Source: Cronobacter universalis NCTC 9529 (GTDB taxonomy: Bacteria > Pseudomonadota > Gammaproteobacteria > Enterobacterales > Enterobacteriaceae). From it: 64,000 bases of DNA. The stretch spans positions 3,968,001-4,032,000 of the forward strand of contig NZ_CP012257.1 in NCBI RefSeq assembly GCF_001277175.1. The letters run 5' to 3'. Shown here piece after piece: positions 9,065-20,893 of this stretch. A model generated the notes under the pieces. The model saw nothing but the letters and a program-made list of their open reading frames with translations. It was not told where the DNA came from and did no database searches. Numbering within the stretch: the stretch's first letter is position 1; each line of letters starts with the position of its first letter. The position numbers were made by a program, and so were the translations under genes.

Positions 9065-10645
9065 ATGCCCTCAGGAGAGCGCCGTTTGCGCAAGGCAACA
9101 TTCCGTTCGCCGGATGCCGTAATGCTGGCTTTTTTGTTGCTGATTTCGCTTCTGGTGATGGCGGTCAGCGGCAGCTCGTTATGGCAGTCGTGGCAGCACA
9201 GCGTCGAAGAGACGGAGCGGCAGGCGCGTAACCAGTCAATTTCCCTGGCCCGGCAGGCGGAAGATACATTTCTTCAGGTGCAGTTAACGCTGGATGAGCT
9301 GGCGCGCCGCTCCGATGATATTTTTCTGCAACCCGCAGAGTGGAATGGCCCGCGCGGCCTGCTCGCCCAGCAGCAGCGTCAGCTGCCGCAACTGCATGGG
9401 TTGTTTGTCTACGACGCCAGCGCCGACTGGCTCGCCACCTCGGCGAGCGTCATTCCGGCGCAGGCCAACAGCGCCGAACGCGATTATTTCCGCTGGCACA
9501 GCCAGCACAGCGACACCGGTATACATATCGGTCATGTGATCCGCAGCCGCTCCACGGGCGAGCTGGTGGTGCCGGTTTCGATGCGTCTGAATAACCGTGA
9601 AGGACGCTTTCGCGGCGTGTTGCTGGCGACGGTGGATATCGACTACTTCCGCCAGTTTTACGGCTATTACGAAATGGGGCCGACCGATACGCTGGGCATC
9701 ACCTTCGCGGACAGCACGGTGCTGTATGTGCGCCCGTTTCCCGACTCCTACATCAACCGCACCCTCTCCTCCAGCCCGCTGTTTACCCGAATGCTGAAAA
9801 TCGCCCCGACCGGCGGCGGCGCATGGAAATCGGTGTTAGACGGCGTGCCGCGGATTTTCGGCTATGCGACGCTTGAACGCTATCCGCTGGTGGTGTCGGC
9901 AGGCTACGACGTCAATGAACTGCGCGCCGCCTGGTGGCGTAACAATATTCCGACGCTCGCGCTGAACGCCGTACTGCTTGGCGTTGTGCTGGTGTTCGGC
10001 GTGCTGGTGCTAAGACAAATCCGCGCCAGCCTGCGCTATCAGCGGGAGCTTATCGGGTTGCGAGACGATCTGACGCGCTCGAACCATATTTTGCAGGATC
10101 TGGCGCTGCTGGATGGCTTAACGGGGCTTGCCAATCGCCGGCAGTTCGATATCTATCTGGAGCAGTGCATGACGCGCGCGCAGGCGACCGGCGCGCCGGT
10201 CTCGCTGGTGATGTGCGATATCGACTATTTCAAAATCTATAACGACACCCAGGGCCATGTGGCGGGCGACGAATGCCTGAAAGCCGTGGGCGACATTCTG
10301 CGGCATCTGCCGCTGCACAAGACCGACCGGGTCGCGCGCTACGGCGGCGAAGAGTTTGCGATTATCCTTCCCGGCGCGGATGCGCATGCCGCGCAGCGGG
10401 TGGCGCTACGCGCGCTTGAGGCAATCCATGACGCCCGGCTGTCGCATCCGGCGACGCCGATGGAGGAAAAAGTGCTGACGATAAGCGCAGGCGCCGCTAC
10501 CGTCACAGGGGATGACATCAATGGCGAAATGCTGAAGAGCCGGGCGGACGACGCGCTCTATCAGGCGAAACGAGCAGGCCGCAACTGCGTGGCGGGCGCG
10601 GCGGGCGTAAGTCATATTCTGCTCGACGCCCCCTACCAGGCATAA
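9065..10645 (+). CDS. Membrane diguanylate cyclase with periplasmic Cache-like sensor and degenerate I-site
   Basis: It is predicted to make cyclic-di-GMP from GTP. The order is: transmembrane helix (~18-38), a periplasmic region of ~250 residues resembling a dCache/PDC sensor, a second helix (~293-315), then a GGDEF domain (~355-505). The active loop RYGGEEF (~427) and metal motif CDIDYFKIYND are intact, so it should be active. The inhibitory RxxD site five residues before GGEEF reads HKTD, so classical product inhibition is probably absent. The start may be ATG 9065 or, with a better ribosome site (AGGAG), TTG 9086. It is inserted between glpD and glgP relative to E. coli, and I cannot name it precisely. 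Confidence 0.88.
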   Translation: MPSGERRLRKATFRSPDAVMLAFLLLISLLVMAVSGSSLWQSWQHSVEETERQARNQSISLARQAEDTFLQVQLTLDELARRSDDIFLQPAEWNGPRGLLAQQQRQLPQLHGLFVYDASADWLATSASVIPAQANSAERDYFRWHSQHSDTGIHIGHVIRSRSTGELVVPVSMRLNNREGRFRGVLLATVDIDYFRQFYGYYEMGPTDTLGITFADSTVLYVRPFPDSYINRTLSSSPLFTRMLKIAPTGGGAWKSVLDGVPRIFGYATLERYPLVVSAGYDVNELRAAWWRNNIPTLALNAVLLGVVLVFGVLVLRQIRASLRYQRELIGLRDDLTRSNHILQDLALLDGLTGLANRRQFDIYLEQCMTRAQATGAPVSLVMCDIDYFKIYNDTQGHVAGDECLKAVGDILRHLPLHKTDRVARYGGEEFAIILPGADAHAAQRVALRALEAIHDARLSHPATPMEEKVLTISAGAATVTGDDINGEMLKSRADDALYQAKRAGRNCVAGAAGVSHILLDAPYQA

Positions 10646-10650
10646 CGCCC

Positions 10651-11106
10651 TTATCCCGCGCGCCGCCGTCCGTAATAAAACCCCGCCAGTACGACGCCCT
10701 GTCCCAGCGCGGGGATCCACAGCGGCCATACAGAAAAAGCGTCCCTCGCGAGCAGCCAGATGTACGCGCTCGGGAGCCAGCCGGCAAAGAACAGCGCGCC
10801 CCGCGGCGCGTCGGGCAAAAACGCCGCCTTTGTACTGAACGCGGCCGCACAGACGACGTACCAGCCAAACACAGCCCAGAACACGCGCCCGCTGTGGGGC
10901 CGCCGCGTCGCCTGATGTTTCCCCAGCAGCGCCAGTGACACCCCTTGCAGCAATACCAGTACGGCAGTGCCGACGCTCGCCGAGGCGAACGTGCGCATCA
11001 CGCCTGAAAGCGCGAAATCCGCCACCGCGCCGTATATCTGCGCCAGTAATGGCGCGCCTGCCAGCGATACGAGCAGCGCGCCCGCCCATGTGGTTTTTTT
11101 CGTCAT
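10651..11106 (-). CDS. Small hydrophobic membrane protein, unknown function
   Basis: This is a ~151-residue protein with four probable transmembrane stretches: ALLVSLAGAPLLAQIYG, GTAVLVLLQGVSLALLG, FWAVFGWYVVCAAAF and LWIPALGQGVVLAGFYYG. It ends in YYGRRRAG, a positive C-terminus. I do not recognise the family. It is convergent with the diguanylate cyclase (5 bases between stops) and lies just past the glgP terminator, so it probably has its own promoter within that short gap. The start is uncertain: ATG 11106 has almost no spacing from AAGG, and GTG 11121 is the alternative. It may be an accessory gene acquired with its neighbour. Confidence 0.6.
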   Translation of the reverse strand: MTKKTTWAGALLVSLAGAPLLAQIYGAVADFALSGVMRTFASASVGTAVLVLLQGVSLALLGKHQATRRPHSGRVFWAVFGWYVVCAAAFSTKAAFLPDAPRGALFFAGWLPSAYIWLLARDAFSVWPLWIPALGQGVVLAGFYYGRRRAG

Positions 11107-11125
11107 CCTTGCTTTTCGCACCCAT

Positions 11126-11154
11126 AAAAAAACCAGAGTGTCACCACTCTGGTT
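11126..11154 (-). terminator. glgP intrinsic terminator
   Basis: On the minus strand a perfect 10-bp stem (AACCAGAGTG paired with CACTCTGGTT) with a four-base loop is followed by a run of T. It ends the glgBXCAP operon. Confidence 0.88.
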
Positions 11155-11174
11155 GTGTTGATAACGCAGCGATC

Positions 11175-13622
11175 TTACAGGCGTACGGGATTGATATGCC
11201 AGATATTTTCCGCATACTCCTGGATCGTGCGGTCAGAGGAGAAATAGCCCATGTTGGCGATATTATGCATCGCGCGCGTGGTCCACACCTCTGGCTGCAG
11301 ATACAGCTCGTCCACCTGATCCTGGCAATCCACATAGCTGCGGTAATCCGCCAGCACCTGATAGTGATCGCCAAAGTTAATCAGCGAATCCACCAGATCC
11401 CGGTAGCGGCCCGGCTCTTCAGGGCTGAACACGCCGGTGGCTATCTGGGTCAGCACCTGGCGCAGCTCGTCGTCCTTCTCATAGTAATCGCGCGGGTTGT
11501 AGCCGGCGCGACGCAGCGCTTCCACTTCATCCGCCGTGTTGCCGAAGATGAAAATGTTCTCTTCGCCGACATGCTCCTGCATCTCAACGTTCGCGCCATC
11601 GAGCGTGCCGATGGTCAGCGCGCCGTTGAGCGCAAATTTCATGTTGCTGGTGCCGGACGCTTCGGTGCCCGCGAGCGAAATCTGCTCCGAGAGATCCGCC
11701 GCCGGAATAATGAGCTGCGCAAGACTGACGCTGTAGTTCGGGATAAACACCACTTTCAGCCGATCCCTGACCTGCGGATCATTGTTGATGACCTTCGCCA
11801 CGTCGTTAATGAGGTGAATAATGTGCTTCGCCATGTAATACGCCGAGGCGGCTTTACCGGCGAAAATATTCACGCGCGGCACCCATTCTATATCCGGATC
11901 GGCTTTGATGCGGTTATAGCGCGTAATGACGTGCAGCACGTTCATCAGCTGGCGCTTGTACTCGTGAATACGTTTGATCTGCACGTCAAACAGCGCTTTC
12001 GGGTTCACCACCACGTTGAGGTGCTGCGCGATGTAAATCGCCAGACGCTTTTTATTCTCAAGCTTGGCTTCGCGCACCTGCTGGTTCACCGCCGGGTAGT
12101 CGATGTGCTGCTCCAGTTCGCTGAGCTGGCTGAGATCGGTGCGCCAGGTGCGTCCGATGTTCTCATCGAGCACCTCCGAGAGCGCCGGGTTCGCCAGCGC
12201 CAGCCAGCGGCGCGGCGTCACGCCGTTGGTGACGTTCAGGAAGCGCATCGGGAAGATCTTCGCGAAATCGGCGAACAGCGACTGCACCATCAGGTTCGAG
12301 TGCAGTTCCGATACCCCGTTAACCTTGTGGCTGATAATGACCGCAAGCCAGGCCATACGCACGCGGCGCCCGCCAGACTCGTCGACAATCGACACGCGGC
12401 TTAGCAGCGCGGTATCGTTCGGGTATTGATCCTGAACGGTACGCAGGAAGTAGTCGTTAATTTCGAAGATAATTTGCAGATGGCGCGGCAGGATCTTGCC
12501 GAGCATATCCACAGGCCAGGTCTCCAGCGCCTCGCTCATCAGCGTATGGTTGGTGTAGGAGAACACCTGGCAGGTCACCTCGAACGCCTCGTCCCAGCTG
12601 AACTTGTGCTCATCGATAAGCAGGCGCATCAGCTCCGGAATCGACAGCACCGGGTGGGTGTCGTTCAGGTGAATCGCCACTTTCTGCGCCAGGTTGGCGT
12701 AGGTTTTATGCAGCATGTAATGGCGGCTTAAAATGTCCTGCACGGTGGCGGACACCAGGAAATACTCCTGCCGCAGGCGCAGCTCGCGCCCGGAATAGGT
12801 GGAGTCGTCCGGGTAAAGCACGCGCGATACGTTCTCGGAGTGGTTTTTATCTTCCACCGCCGCGAAGTAATCGCCCTGGTTAAACTTACCGAGGTTAATA
12901 GCGCTACTGGCCTGCGCGCTCCAGAGCCGCAGCGTGTTGGTCGCGTCGGTGTCGTAGCCGGGAACAATCTGGTCAGAGGCGACCGCGATGATCTCTTCGG
13001 TTTCCACCCAGCGGGTCTTCTTGCCTTCCTGCTGAATACGGCCGCCGAAGCGCACTTTATAACGCGTGTTGTGGCGCTGGAACTCCCACGGGTTGCCATA
13101 TTCCAGCCAGTAGTCTGGCGATTCTTTCTGGCGGCCGTCGACGATGTTCTGCTTAAACATGCCGTAGTCGTAGCGAATGCCGTAGCCGCGGCCCGGCAGG
13201 CCCAGCGTCGCCAGCGAATCCAGGAAGCAGGCGGCGAGACGCCCCAGACCGCCGTTGCCAAGGCCGGGGTCGTTCTCTTCGTCGATGAGCTCTTCCAGGC
13301 TCAGGCCCATCCCCTCCAGCGCGTCCCGCACATCTTCATAGATGCCAAGCGACAACAGGGCGTTTGAGAGCGTGCGGCCAATCAAAAACTCCATCGACAG
13401 ATAGTAAACCTGACGCACTTCCTGGGAGAGTTGGGCGCGAGTGGAGCGCAGCCAGCGCTCCACCATGCGGTCGCGCACCGCAAACAGCGTGGCGTTCAGC
13501 CACTCATGTTTGTTAGCGATAGCCGGATCTTTACCGATGGTGAACATCAGCTTGTAAGCGATAGAGTGTTTTAACGCCTCCACGCTCAGGGTTGGCGACG
13601 CATAGCTAAAGGGTTCATTCAT
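11175..13622 (-). CDS. glgP: Glycogen phosphorylase GlgP
   Basis: GlgP phosphorolyses the outer chains of glycogen to glucose-1-phosphate and needs PLP. The protein is 815 residues, identical to the E. coli length, with [48 protein letters not shown] and the PLP-lysine block [14 protein letters not shown] followed by TLDGANVE. It is the last gene of glgBXCAP, 12 bases after glgA, and is followed by a clear terminator. Confidence 0.98.
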   Translation of the reverse strand: MNEPFSYASPTLSVEALKHSIAYKLMFTIGKDPAIANKHEWLNATLFAVRDRMVERWLRSTRAQLSQEVRQVYYLSMEFLIGRTLSNALLSLGIYEDVRDALEGMGLSLEELIDEENDPGLGNGGLGRLAACFLDSLATLGLPGRGYGIRYDYGMFKQNIVDGRQKESPDYWLEYGNPWEFQRHNTRYKVRFGGRIQQEGKKTRWVETEEIIAVASDQIVPGYDTDATNTLRLWSAQASSAINLGKFNQGDYFAAVEDKNHSENVSRVLYPDDSTYSGRELRLRQEYFLVSATVQDILSRHYMLHKTYANLAQKVAIHLNDTHPVLSIPELMRLLIDEHKFSWDEAFEVTCQVFSYTNHTLMSEALETWPVDMLGKILPRHLQIIFEINDYFLRTVQDQYPNDTALLSRVSIVDESGGRRVRMAWLAVIISHKVNGVSELHSNLMVQSLFADFAKIFPMRFLNVTNGVTPRRWLALANPALSEVLDENIGRTWRTDLSQLSELEQHIDYPAVNQQVREAKLENKKRLAIYIAQHLNVVVNPKALFDVQIKRIHEYKRQLMNVLHVITRYNRIKADPDIEWVPRVNIFAGKAASAYYMAKHIIHLINDVAKVINNDPQVRDRLKVVFIPNYSVSLAQLIIPAADLSEQISLAGTEASGTSNMKFALNGALTIGTLDGANVEMQEHVGEENIFIFGNTADEVEALRRAGYNPRDYYEKDDELRQVLTQIATGVFSPEEPGRYRDLVDSLINFGDHYQVLADYRSYVDCQDQVDELYLQPEVWTTRAMHNIANMGYFSSDRTIQEYAENIWHINPVRL

Positions 13623-13634
13623 CGACGTGTTCCT

Positions 13635-15068
13635 TTACAACAAGCGTTGATAAAGTTCGCGGTAGGATTTCGCCGCGACCTGCCAGCTAAAGTCCATCCC
13701 CATGGCCTGGCGCTGCACAAAACGCCAGAGGGACGGACGGGACCACAATACGAAAGCGCGCCGGATAGCCCGCAGCAGCGACCAGGCGTTGCTGTCTTCA
13801 AAGACGAAACCGCTGGCGATGCCGTCCGCCAGGTTCTCCAGCGAGCTGTCGGAAACGGTATCCGCGAGCCCGCCGGTGCGGCGCACCAGCGGCAGCGTGC
13901 CGTATTTCAGACCGTAGAGCTGCGTCAACCCGCACGGCTCAAAGCGGCTCGGCACCAGAATGACATCCGCGCCGCCCATGATGCGGTGCGAGAACGCCTC
14001 GTGATAGCCAATCTGTACGCCGACCTGGCCTGGATGTTCGGCCGCGGCGGCGAGGAAACCTTCCTGAAGGACCGGATCGCCTGCGCCCAACAGCGCCAGT
14101 TGTCCACCCTGTTCCAGCAGCCCCGGCAACGCCTCCAGCACCAGATCCAACCCTTTCTGGCTGGTGAGGCGGCTGACCACCGCGAACAGCGGCACTTTAT
14201 CATTCACCTTCAGGCCCATCGCAATCTGCAACTGGCGTTTGTTCTCCGCTTTCTCTTCCAGCGTGTCGCGGGTGTATCGCGAGGCCAGCAGCAGATCGTG
14301 CGCCGGGTTCCAGATGTTCTCATCGACCCCGTTCAGAATGCCCGACAGCCGCCCTTCGCTGTGACGCTGTTTCAGCAGCCCTTCCAGACCATAGGCAAAC
14401 TGCGGCTCGGTAATTTCGCGCGCGTAGGTCGGGCTCACCGCCGTAATATGATCGGCATAATAGAGGCCCGCCTTGAGGAACGAAATCTCGCCGTTGAACT
14501 CCAGGCCATTCATATTAAACATCGACCATGGCAATCCGATTTCATCCATGTGATGCGCGTAAAACATGCCTTTGTAGGCGAGGTTATGCACGGTAAACAC
14601 CGATTTCGCCGGACGGCCGCGCGCCGCGAGATACGCGGGCGTTAGGCCCGCGTGCCAGTCATGCGCGTGAACGATGTCAGGACGCCAGAACGGATCGAGG
14701 CCGGCGGCCATTTCGCTCCCCACCCAACCCAGCAGGGCAAAGCGGATCACGTTGTCAGTGTACGCGTACAGGTTAGTGTCGTGATAAGGGCTGCCCGGAC
14801 GGTCATAAAGATGCGGCGCGTCGATAAGATAGATGCCGACGCCGTTGAAATGCCCGTATAACAAAGAGATACGCCCGGCGAAAGTGTCGCGGCGCGTGAT
14901 CACTTTGGCATCCGCGACCCCGCGGCGGAGATCGGGGAAGCCTGGCAGCAGCACGCGCGTATCCACACCTTCGGTAATCTGCGCAGCAGGCAACGCGCCA
15001 AGGACATCCGCCAGACCACCCGTTTTCAGCAGCGGAAAAAGTTCAGAACATACATGTAAGACCTGCAT
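13635..15068 (-). CDS. glgA: Glycogen synthase GlgA
   Basis: GlgA adds glucose from ADP-glucose to the growing alpha-1,4 chain (GT5, GT-B fold). The protein is 477 residues, the E. coli length. The N-terminal ADP-glucose-binding loop reads [13 protein letters not shown] (Lys15). [30 protein letters not shown] and the C-terminal [18 protein letters not shown] are intact. A 98-base gap separates it from glgC, the longest gap within the operon, and no clear promoter or terminator was seen there. Confidence 0.98.
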   Translation of the reverse strand: MQVLHVCSELFPLLKTGGLADVLGALPAAQITEGVDTRVLLPGFPDLRRGVADAKVITRRDTFAGRISLLYGHFNGVGIYLIDAPHLYDRPGSPYHDTNLYAYTDNVIRFALLGWVGSEMAAGLDPFWRPDIVHAHDWHAGLTPAYLAARGRPAKSVFTVHNLAYKGMFYAHHMDEIGLPWSMFNMNGLEFNGEISFLKAGLYYADHITAVSPTYAREITEPQFAYGLEGLLKQRHSEGRLSGILNGVDENIWNPAHDLLLASRYTRDTLEEKAENKRQLQIAMGLKVNDKVPLFAVVSRLTSQKGLDLVLEALPGLLEQGGQLALLGAGDPVLQEGFLAAAAEHPGQVGVQIGYHEAFSHRIMGGADVILVPSRFEPCGLTQLYGLKYGTLPLVRRTGGLADTVSDSSLENLADGIASGFVFEDSNAWSLLRAIRRAFVLWSRPSLWRFVQRQAMGMDFSWQVAAKSYRELYQRLL

Positions 15069-15166
15069 TATCTCTCCCGTTGAAAGTCACAGCGCAACAG
15101 GCGCGCCGAACGCGAAACCATCGCGCGCGGAAATTCTCGTCCGTGCGCACGTAATCCTTGTGCGAC

Positions 15167-16450
15167 TCAGTCTGACAAACGCGCCAGCATGTCGCGGGTC
15201 ACCAATACAATTCCCTCTTCGGAGCGGTAGAAACGGCGAGCGTCCTCTTCGGCGTTTTCGCCAATCACCATTCCTTCAGGGATAACACAGGCCCGGTCGA
15301 TGATGCAGCGACGCAGGCGGCAGGAGCGGCCAACCCAGACATCAGGCAGCAGCACCGCAGAATCAATATTGCAAAACGAGTTCACGCGCACGCGCGGGAA
15401 CAGCACCGACTGCACCACCACCGATCCGGAAATAATGCAGCCGCCGGATACCAGCGAGTTCAGCGTCATGCCGTGGCTGCCGGAGCGGTCCTGCACGAAC
15501 TTGGCGGGCGGCAGCGACTCCATGTGCGTACGAATCGGCCAGTCCTGGTCATACATATCCAGCTCCGGCGTCACCGAAGCCAGATCCAGATTCGCCTTCC
15601 AGTACGCTTCCAGCGTCCCCACGTCGCGCCAGTACGGCTCGGCGTTCGGGTCGGACTGCACGCACGAGAGCGGGAACGGATGCGCGTAGGCTTCGCCGCT
15701 GTACGTCACTTTCGGGATAATGTCTTTCCCGAAGTCGTGGCTGGAGGATTCGTTTTTGTCATCCTCTTCCAGCAACTCATAAAGATAGTCGGCATCAAAA
15801 ATATAGATACCCATGCTGGCGAGCGCTTTGGTATCGTCGCCTGGCATTGAAGGCGGGTTGGCGGGTTTTTCCACGAAGTCGATGACTTTGCTGTTCTCAT
15901 CCACCGCCATCACCCCGAACGCTCTCGCCTCGGCCACCGGCACCGGCAGACAGGCCACGGTGCAGCGCGCGCCTTTTTCGACATGGTCGATAAGCATGCG
16001 CGAGTAGTCCTGCTTGTAGATGTGATCGCCCGCGAGGATGACCACATACTCCGCTTTATAGCGACGAATGATGTCGAGGTTCTGAGTGACCGCGTCTGCG
16101 GTGCCGCGATACCAGGTTTCGCCGTGTACGCGCTGCTGCGCGGGCAGAAGGTCGACGAATTCATTCATCTCTTCGCTGAAGAACGACCAGCCGCGCTGGA
16201 TGTGCTGCACCAGCGTGTGCGACTGATACTGCGTGATAACCCCGATGCGACGAATGCCCGAGTTAATGCAGTTCGAGAGCGCGAAGTCGATAATGCGGAA
16301 TTTACCGCCGAAATGAACGGCGGGCTTGGCGCGGGTCGCGGTCAAGTCTTTCAACCGCGTGCCGCGGCCACCGGCCAGAATCAGCGCCACGGATTTCAAC
16401 GGCAACTGCCTTGCCAGCATCAACGGATCTTTCTTTTCAAGCCTGACCAT
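15167..16450 (-). CDS. glgC: Glucose-1-phosphate adenylyltransferase GlgC
   Basis: GlgC makes ADP-glucose from ATP and glucose-1-phosphate, the committed and allosterically controlled step of glycogen synthesis. It has 427 residues (431 in E. coli). The motifs [36 protein letters not shown] and [12 protein letters not shown] are present, followed by the left-handed beta-helix domain. ATG 16450 is chosen because it matches the family start and has GGAGTTCGTC before it; a 31-residue upstream extension would run into glgX. It lies 13 bases after glgX. Confidence 0.97.
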   Translation of the reverse strand: MVRLEKKDPLMLARQLPLKSVALILAGGRGTRLKDLTATRAKPAVHFGGKFRIIDFALSNCINSGIRRIGVITQYQSHTLVQHIQRGWSFFSEEMNEFVDLLPAQQRVHGETWYRGTADAVTQNLDIIRRYKAEYVVILAGDHIYKQDYSRMLIDHVEKGARCTVACLPVPVAEARAFGVMAVDENSKVIDFVEKPANPPSMPGDDTKALASMGIYIFDADYLYELLEEDDKNESSSHDFGKDIIPKVTYSGEAYAHPFPLSCVQSDPNAEPYWRDVGTLEAYWKANLDLASVTPELDMYDQDWPIRTHMESLPPAKFVQDRSGSHGMTLNSLVSGGCIISGSVVVQSVLFPRVRVNSFCNIDSAVLLPDVWVGRSCRLRRCIIDRACVIPEGMVIGENAEEDARRFYRSEEGIVLVTRDMLARLSD

Positions 16451-16463
16451 GACGAACTCCTGT

Positions 16464-18443
16464 TTATGACTTCCGGAAGACGCACACACCGTGCGCAGGC
16501 CCATGCCATACAGCCATGACAACCGGATTATCCTCTCCGGCAAATGGAGGAACGGCGCGCCATTCCCCTTCAGGTAATACGATCTCGCTTACTTCATCGC
16601 GGCCGTTAAGGGTAACAAGCCAGCGATCGGACAAGAGGATTTGCAGCTGGCGTGCGCCGCTGTGCCACTCCTCGGGTCGCATCGGCGCGCCCGCGGCGTT
16701 CAGCCAGCGGACGTTGCCGTCGTTCTCTTCCCACCACCCTGAGGCGGTGAGCGCCGGGATCTGCCTGCGCAGGCGGATCAGCGCCGCGGTATACGCGATA
16801 AGCCCTTCGTCCGCCTGCGACCAGTCAAACCAGGTCAGTTCGTTATCCTGGCAATACGCGTTGTTATTGCCATGCTGGCTGTGGCCATGTTCGTCGCCCG
16901 CCAGCAGCATCGGCGTGCCCTGCGACAGCAGCAGCGACGCCAGCAGCGCGTGCGTGCTCGCACGCCGCGCGTCCTGAACGCCCTGTCCGCCGCCGGGGCC
17001 CTCGTAACCGTGATTATTGCTGTGGTTTTCCCACGCGCCGTCGCGGTTATCTTCGCCATTCGCTTCGTTATGCTTGTCGTTAAACGACACGCAGTCGCGC
17101 AGCGTAAAACCGTCATGCGCCGTCACCAGATTGACGCTCGCCCACGGCTCCCGGCCATTTCTGCGATACACATCCGCCGACGCGGCGACGCGCGTGGCGA
17201 CTTCGCCCGCATCCAGCTCGCTTCGCAGCCAGAAGCGGCGCATATCGTCGCGAAAGCGATCGTTCCACTCGGCGAAGGGCGGCGGATAGTTGCCCACCTG
17301 ATAGCCGCCGGGGCCGATGTCCCACGGCTCGACGATAAGCTTCACCGCGGACAGTGACCGGTCGCGGCGCATCGCCTCAAAAAGCGGCGCGTCCTGGCGA
17401 AATTCCGGCGTGCGCCCCATGACTGTCGCCAGATCGAACCGGAAACCGTCGACGTGGCACTGCTCCACCCAGAACTTCAGGCAGCCGATGGCATAATTCA
17501 CCACCGCCGGATGGCTCAGGTTCAGCGTGTTGCCGCAGCCGGTCCAGTTGTGATAATCGCCGTGCTCCTGTAACCAATAATAGCTACGGTTATCAATTCC
17601 GCGCAGGGAGAAGGTCGGTCCTTCGAGATCGAGTTCGGCGCTGTGGTTAAGCACGACATCGAGAATCACCTCGATACCGGCTTTATGCAGCGCTTTAACG
17701 GCGTCGCGAAATTCACTGAGCGCCGCCTGCGGCGAGGGCTGCGAGGCGTAACGCGTCTCGACGGCCCACAGCGCCAGCGGGTTATAGCCCCAGTAGTTCG
17801 CGAGGCCGAGGCGTTGCAGACGCGGCTCGCTGCAGAATTTCGCAACAGGTTGTAACTCCAGCGTCGTAATGCCGAGCCGCTGAAAATAAGCGATCATCAC
17901 CGGGTGGCCGAGCGCCGCGTAGGTGCCGCGCAGCGCTGGCGGGATATCCGGATGCAGACGCGTCAGGCCGCGTACGTGCGCCTCGTAAATCACCGTCTCG
18001 CCCCAGGCGATGTTGGGCGGCGCGTCGTCTTCCCAGTCGTAGCGGTCGTCCATCACGACTGATTTCGGCATCACGTCGTGGTTGTCGCGCGGGTCCGGCG
18101 TGTCGATGCCGCCATACAGGCGCGGATCGTCGATAACATCGCCCTCCACGCCGCGGGCGCACGGATCGAGCAGCAGTTTCGCCGGGTTAAAACGATGGCC
18201 CTGCGCCGGGTTCCACGGGCCATGCACGCGATAGCCGTAGCGCAGGCCAGGGCGCGCGCCCGGCAGATAACCGTGCCAGATATCGCCGCTGCGGGCGGGC
18301 AGCGCGTAACGCGTTTCGTTGCCGCTTTCATCAAACAGGCACAGCTCCACCCTCTCCGCGTGGGCGGAAAAGAGCGTGAAATTCACGCCAGCGCCATCAA
18401 ACCAGGCGCCAGGCGGAGCGGAATGGCCTGCGTTAAGCTGCAT
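16464..18443 (-). CDS. glgX: Glycogen debranching enzyme GlgX
   Basis: GlgX is a GH13 isoamylase-type enzyme that removes short branches left by phosphorylase. The protein is 659 residues (657 in E. coli) with an N-terminal CBM48-like domain, then catalytic Asp in [11 protein letters not shown], Glu in [11 protein letters not shown] and Asp in [11 protein letters not shown]. The start [12 protein letters not shown] at 18443 is preferred: it overlaps glgB by 11 bases, consistent with translational coupling. A start 11 codons upstream is possible. Confidence 0.96.
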   Translation of the reverse strand: MQLNAGHSAPPGAWFDGAGVNFTLFSAHAERVELCLFDESGNETRYALPARSGDIWHGYLPGARPGLRYGYRVHGPWNPAQGHRFNPAKLLLDPCARGVEGDVIDDPRLYGGIDTPDPRDNHDVMPKSVVMDDRYDWEDDAPPNIAWGETVIYEAHVRGLTRLHPDIPPALRGTYAALGHPVMIAYFQRLGITTLELQPVAKFCSEPRLQRLGLANYWGYNPLALWAVETRYASQPSPQAALSEFRDAVKALHKAGIEVILDVVLNHSAELDLEGPTFSLRGIDNRSYYWLQEHGDYHNWTGCGNTLNLSHPAVVNYAIGCLKFWVEQCHVDGFRFDLATVMGRTPEFRQDAPLFEAMRRDRSLSAVKLIVEPWDIGPGGYQVGNYPPPFAEWNDRFRDDMRRFWLRSELDAGEVATRVAASADVYRRNGREPWASVNLVTAHDGFTLRDCVSFNDKHNEANGEDNRDGAWENHSNNHGYEGPGGGQGVQDARRASTHALLASLLLSQGTPMLLAGDEHGHSQHGNNNAYCQDNELTWFDWSQADEGLIAYTAALIRLRRQIPALTASGWWEENDGNVRWLNAAGAPMRPEEWHSGARQLQILLSDRWLVTLNGRDEVSEIVLPEGEWRAVPPFAGEDNPVVMAVWHGPAHGVCVFRKS

Positions 18444-20628
18444 CGTCTGCCTCTCTGACCAGCCAGATGGTGGCAAGCGGCGGCAGCGTCAGGGAGAGCG
18501 AGTTATCGCGTCCGTGACTGGCAATCGCCTCGCTGCGCACCTTGCCGCCGTTACCGGCGTTACTGCCATGATAGTGTTGAGAATCGGTATTCAGAATTTC
18601 GCGCCACTCGCCCGGCTGGTTAATGCCAAAGCGATAGTCATGGCGCACCACCGGCGTGAAGTTACTGGCGACGATGATTTCATTGCCCTGCGAATCGCGG
18701 CGCACGAAGATAAATACCGAGTTCTGGTTATCCTCTACCACCAACCATTCGAAGCCGTAGGGATCGAAATCAAGTTCATGCAGCGCTTTATGGTGGCGAT
18801 ATGTGGAATTGAGATCGCGCACCAGTCTTTGTACGCCGTGATGCCAGTTGTCGTCGCCTTCCAGCAGGTGCCAGTCGAGGCTGGCGTCGTGGTTCCACTC
18901 GCGCCCCTGCGCAAATTCATTGCCCATGAACAGCAGTTTTTTACCGGGAAAGCCCCACATCCAGGCGTAGTAGGCGCGCAGATTGGCGAATTTCTGCCAG
19001 GCGTCGCCGGGCATACGGTCGAGGATCGATTTTTTGCCATGCACCACTTCGTCATGCGACAGCGGCAGAACGAAGTTTTCGGTGTAGTTGTAAATCATCC
19101 CGAAGGTCATTTTGTGGTGATGATACTGGCGGTAGACCGGGTCGAGCTTCATGTAATCGAGCGTGTCGTGCATCCAGCCCAGGTTCCACTTGTACCAGAA
19201 GCCAAGCCCGCCCGATTCCGGCGGACGTGAGACGCCAGGGAAATCGGTGGACTCTTCCGCCATCGTCACCGCGCCGTTCACCTGCTCGCCGATAATGCGG
19301 TTGGTGTTGCGCAGAAACTCCATCGCCTCCAGGTTTTCGCGCCCGCCGTACTGGTTCGGGATCCATTCACCTTCTTTACGGCTGTAGTCGCGGTAAATCA
19401 TTGAGGCGACCGCGTCCACGCGCAGCGCGTCGATTCCGAAACGCTCCGTCCAGTAGAGCGCGTTGCCCACCAGGAAGTTGCTCACTTCGCGGCGGCCATA
19501 GTTGTAGATAAGCGTGTTCCAGTCCTGGTGATAGCCTTCGCGCGGGTCGCTGTGCTCATAGAGCGCCGTGCCGTCGAAATTCGCCAGCGCGAAATCATCA
19601 GAGGGAAAGTGGCCCGGCACCCAGTCGAGAATAACGTTCAGCCCCGCGGCGTGCGCGGCGTTGATGAAATAGCGGAACTCTTCGCGGGTGCCGAAACGAC
19701 GCGTCGGCGCGTAGAGCCCGGTCGGCTGATAGCCCCAGCTGCCATCGAACGGGTGTTCATTAACCGGCAGCAGTTCGATATGGGTAAAGCCCATCCACTT
19801 CACATACGGGATCAGCTGGTCAGCCAGCTCGCGGTAGCTGAGCCAGAAATTATTATCGGTATGGCGACGCCATGAACCGAGATGCACTTCGTAAATGGAA
19901 ATCGGCGCATCGAAGCGGTTAGCGTCCTGACGCGCAGTATTCGGCTCCACTTTTTCCGGCAGCCCGCAGATGAGCGACGCGGTTTCCGGGCGCATCTGCG
20001 CCTCGAACGCGTACGGGTCGGATTTCATGCGCAGATGGCCGTGCGCGTCGATCATTTCATATTTGTAGAGCTGGCCGTTGTGTGCGCCAGGGATAAACAG
20101 CTCCCAGATGCCGCTCTCTTTACGCAGGCGCATCGGGTGGCGGCGACCGTCCCAGTAGTTGAACTGCCCCACCACGGAGACGCGCTGCGCGTTAGGCGCC
20201 CAGACGGAAAATCGCGTGCCGGTGACGCCATCCATCGTATCCGGGTGCGCGCCGAGCGTTTCATAAGGACGTAAATGCGTGCCTTCGGAAAGCAGCCAGA
20301 CATCCAGCTCCTGAAGCAGCGGCCCGAAGCGATACGGATCATCAATCAGATTTTGCTGCCCGTGCCAGATCACGGCCAGCTGATAGCGAAAAGGTTTTTT
20401 ACGACGCGGCATCACGCCGCTGAAGAAACCGCGAGAGTCCAGACACTCAAGCTTGCCCACTTTACGCCCCGTCTTGGGTTCAATGACCCAGACTTCGGTG
20501 GCGTCGGGAAGCAGCGCGCGGACTTCAATCCCGGCGTCGGTGGTGTGCATGCCCAGAACGGAGAAAGGATCCGAAAAATGGCCCGCAATCAGCGCATTAA
20601 TCACGTCTCTTGAGACACGATCAGACAT
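18433..20628 (-). CDS. glgB: 1,4-alpha-glucan branching enzyme GlgB
   Basis: GlgB transfers alpha-1,4 oligoglucan segments to make alpha-1,6 branches. The protein is 731 residues (728 in E. coli), with two N-terminal CBM48 domains and a GH13 barrel holding the nucleophile Asp in [13 protein letters not shown], Glu in [12 protein letters not shown] and Asp in [14 protein letters not shown] 20628 follows AGGA at good spacing and matches the family start [14 protein letters not shown]. It is the first gene of glgBXCAP. The 265 bases upstream, to the end of asd, hold no gene and must contain the operon promoter. Confidence 0.98.
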   Translation of the reverse strand: MSDRVSRDVINALIAGHFSDPFSVLGMHTTDAGIEVRALLPDATEVWVIEPKTGRKVGKLECLDSRGFFSGVMPRRKKPFRYQLAVIWHGQQNLIDDPYRFGPLLQELDVWLLSEGTHLRPYETLGAHPDTMDGVTGTRFSVWAPNAQRVSVVGQFNYWDGRRHPMRLRKESGIWELFIPGAHNGQLYKYEMIDAHGHLRMKSDPYAFEAQMRPETASLICGLPEKVEPNTARQDANRFDAPISIYEVHLGSWRRHTDNNFWLSYRELADQLIPYVKWMGFTHIELLPVNEHPFDGSWGYQPTGLYAPTRRFGTREEFRYFINAAHAAGLNVILDWVPGHFPSDDFALANFDGTALYEHSDPREGYHQDWNTLIYNYGRREVSNFLVGNALYWTERFGIDALRVDAVASMIYRDYSRKEGEWIPNQYGGRENLEAMEFLRNTNRIIGEQVNGAVTMAEESTDFPGVSRPPESGGLGFWYKWNLGWMHDTLDYMKLDPVYRQYHHHKMTFGMIYNYTENFVLPLSHDEVVHGKKSILDRMPGDAWQKFANLRAYYAWMWGFPGKKLLFMGNEFAQGREWNHDASLDWHLLEGDDNWHHGVQRLVRDLNSTYRHHKALHELDFDPYGFEWLVVEDNQNSVFIFVRRDSQGNEIIVASNFTPVVRHDYRFGINQPGEWREILNTDSQHYHGSNAGNGGKVRSEAIASHGRDNSLSLTLPPLATIWLVREADDAA

Positions 20629-20856
20629 GGTTATCATCCTGTTTATTTGGTGTCGCCCCATTCCAGCCTTACGCCTGCGCGTCCGGTAGCGACACTCTTA
20701 ATGACCTGAACGGGCAGAGCCTGAAGCATTCCTGCGGCTGTGCCGTTCTACCTGGAAGTATGGCGAGAAAACCTCGCCTTCTGCTAAGCATAGCCAGGGG
20801 ATTCTGTTACCCCTCAGAAAATATGAAACATTCGTCTTTTCTTTAGTGACGGACGT

Positions 20857-20884
20857 AAAAAAAGAGCGCCGAAGCGCTCTTTTT
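20857..20884 (-). terminator. asd intrinsic terminator
   Basis: AAAGAGCGC (20861-20869) pairs with GCGCTCTTT (20874-20882) around a short CGAA loop. Runs of A on the left and T on the right give a U-tract in either direction. It lies 10 bases beyond the asd stop. Confidence 0.85.
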
Positions 20885-20893
20885 TCATTGGGT

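Noticed and set aside
10935..12404. 489-codon plus-strand frame opposite glgP
   Set aside because: Same antisense effect over a clearly conserved gene, with no ribosome site or domain.
20610..20846. 78-codon plus-strand frame between glgB and asd
   Set aside because: It covers the glgB promoter region and ends at the asd terminator; no conserved features.
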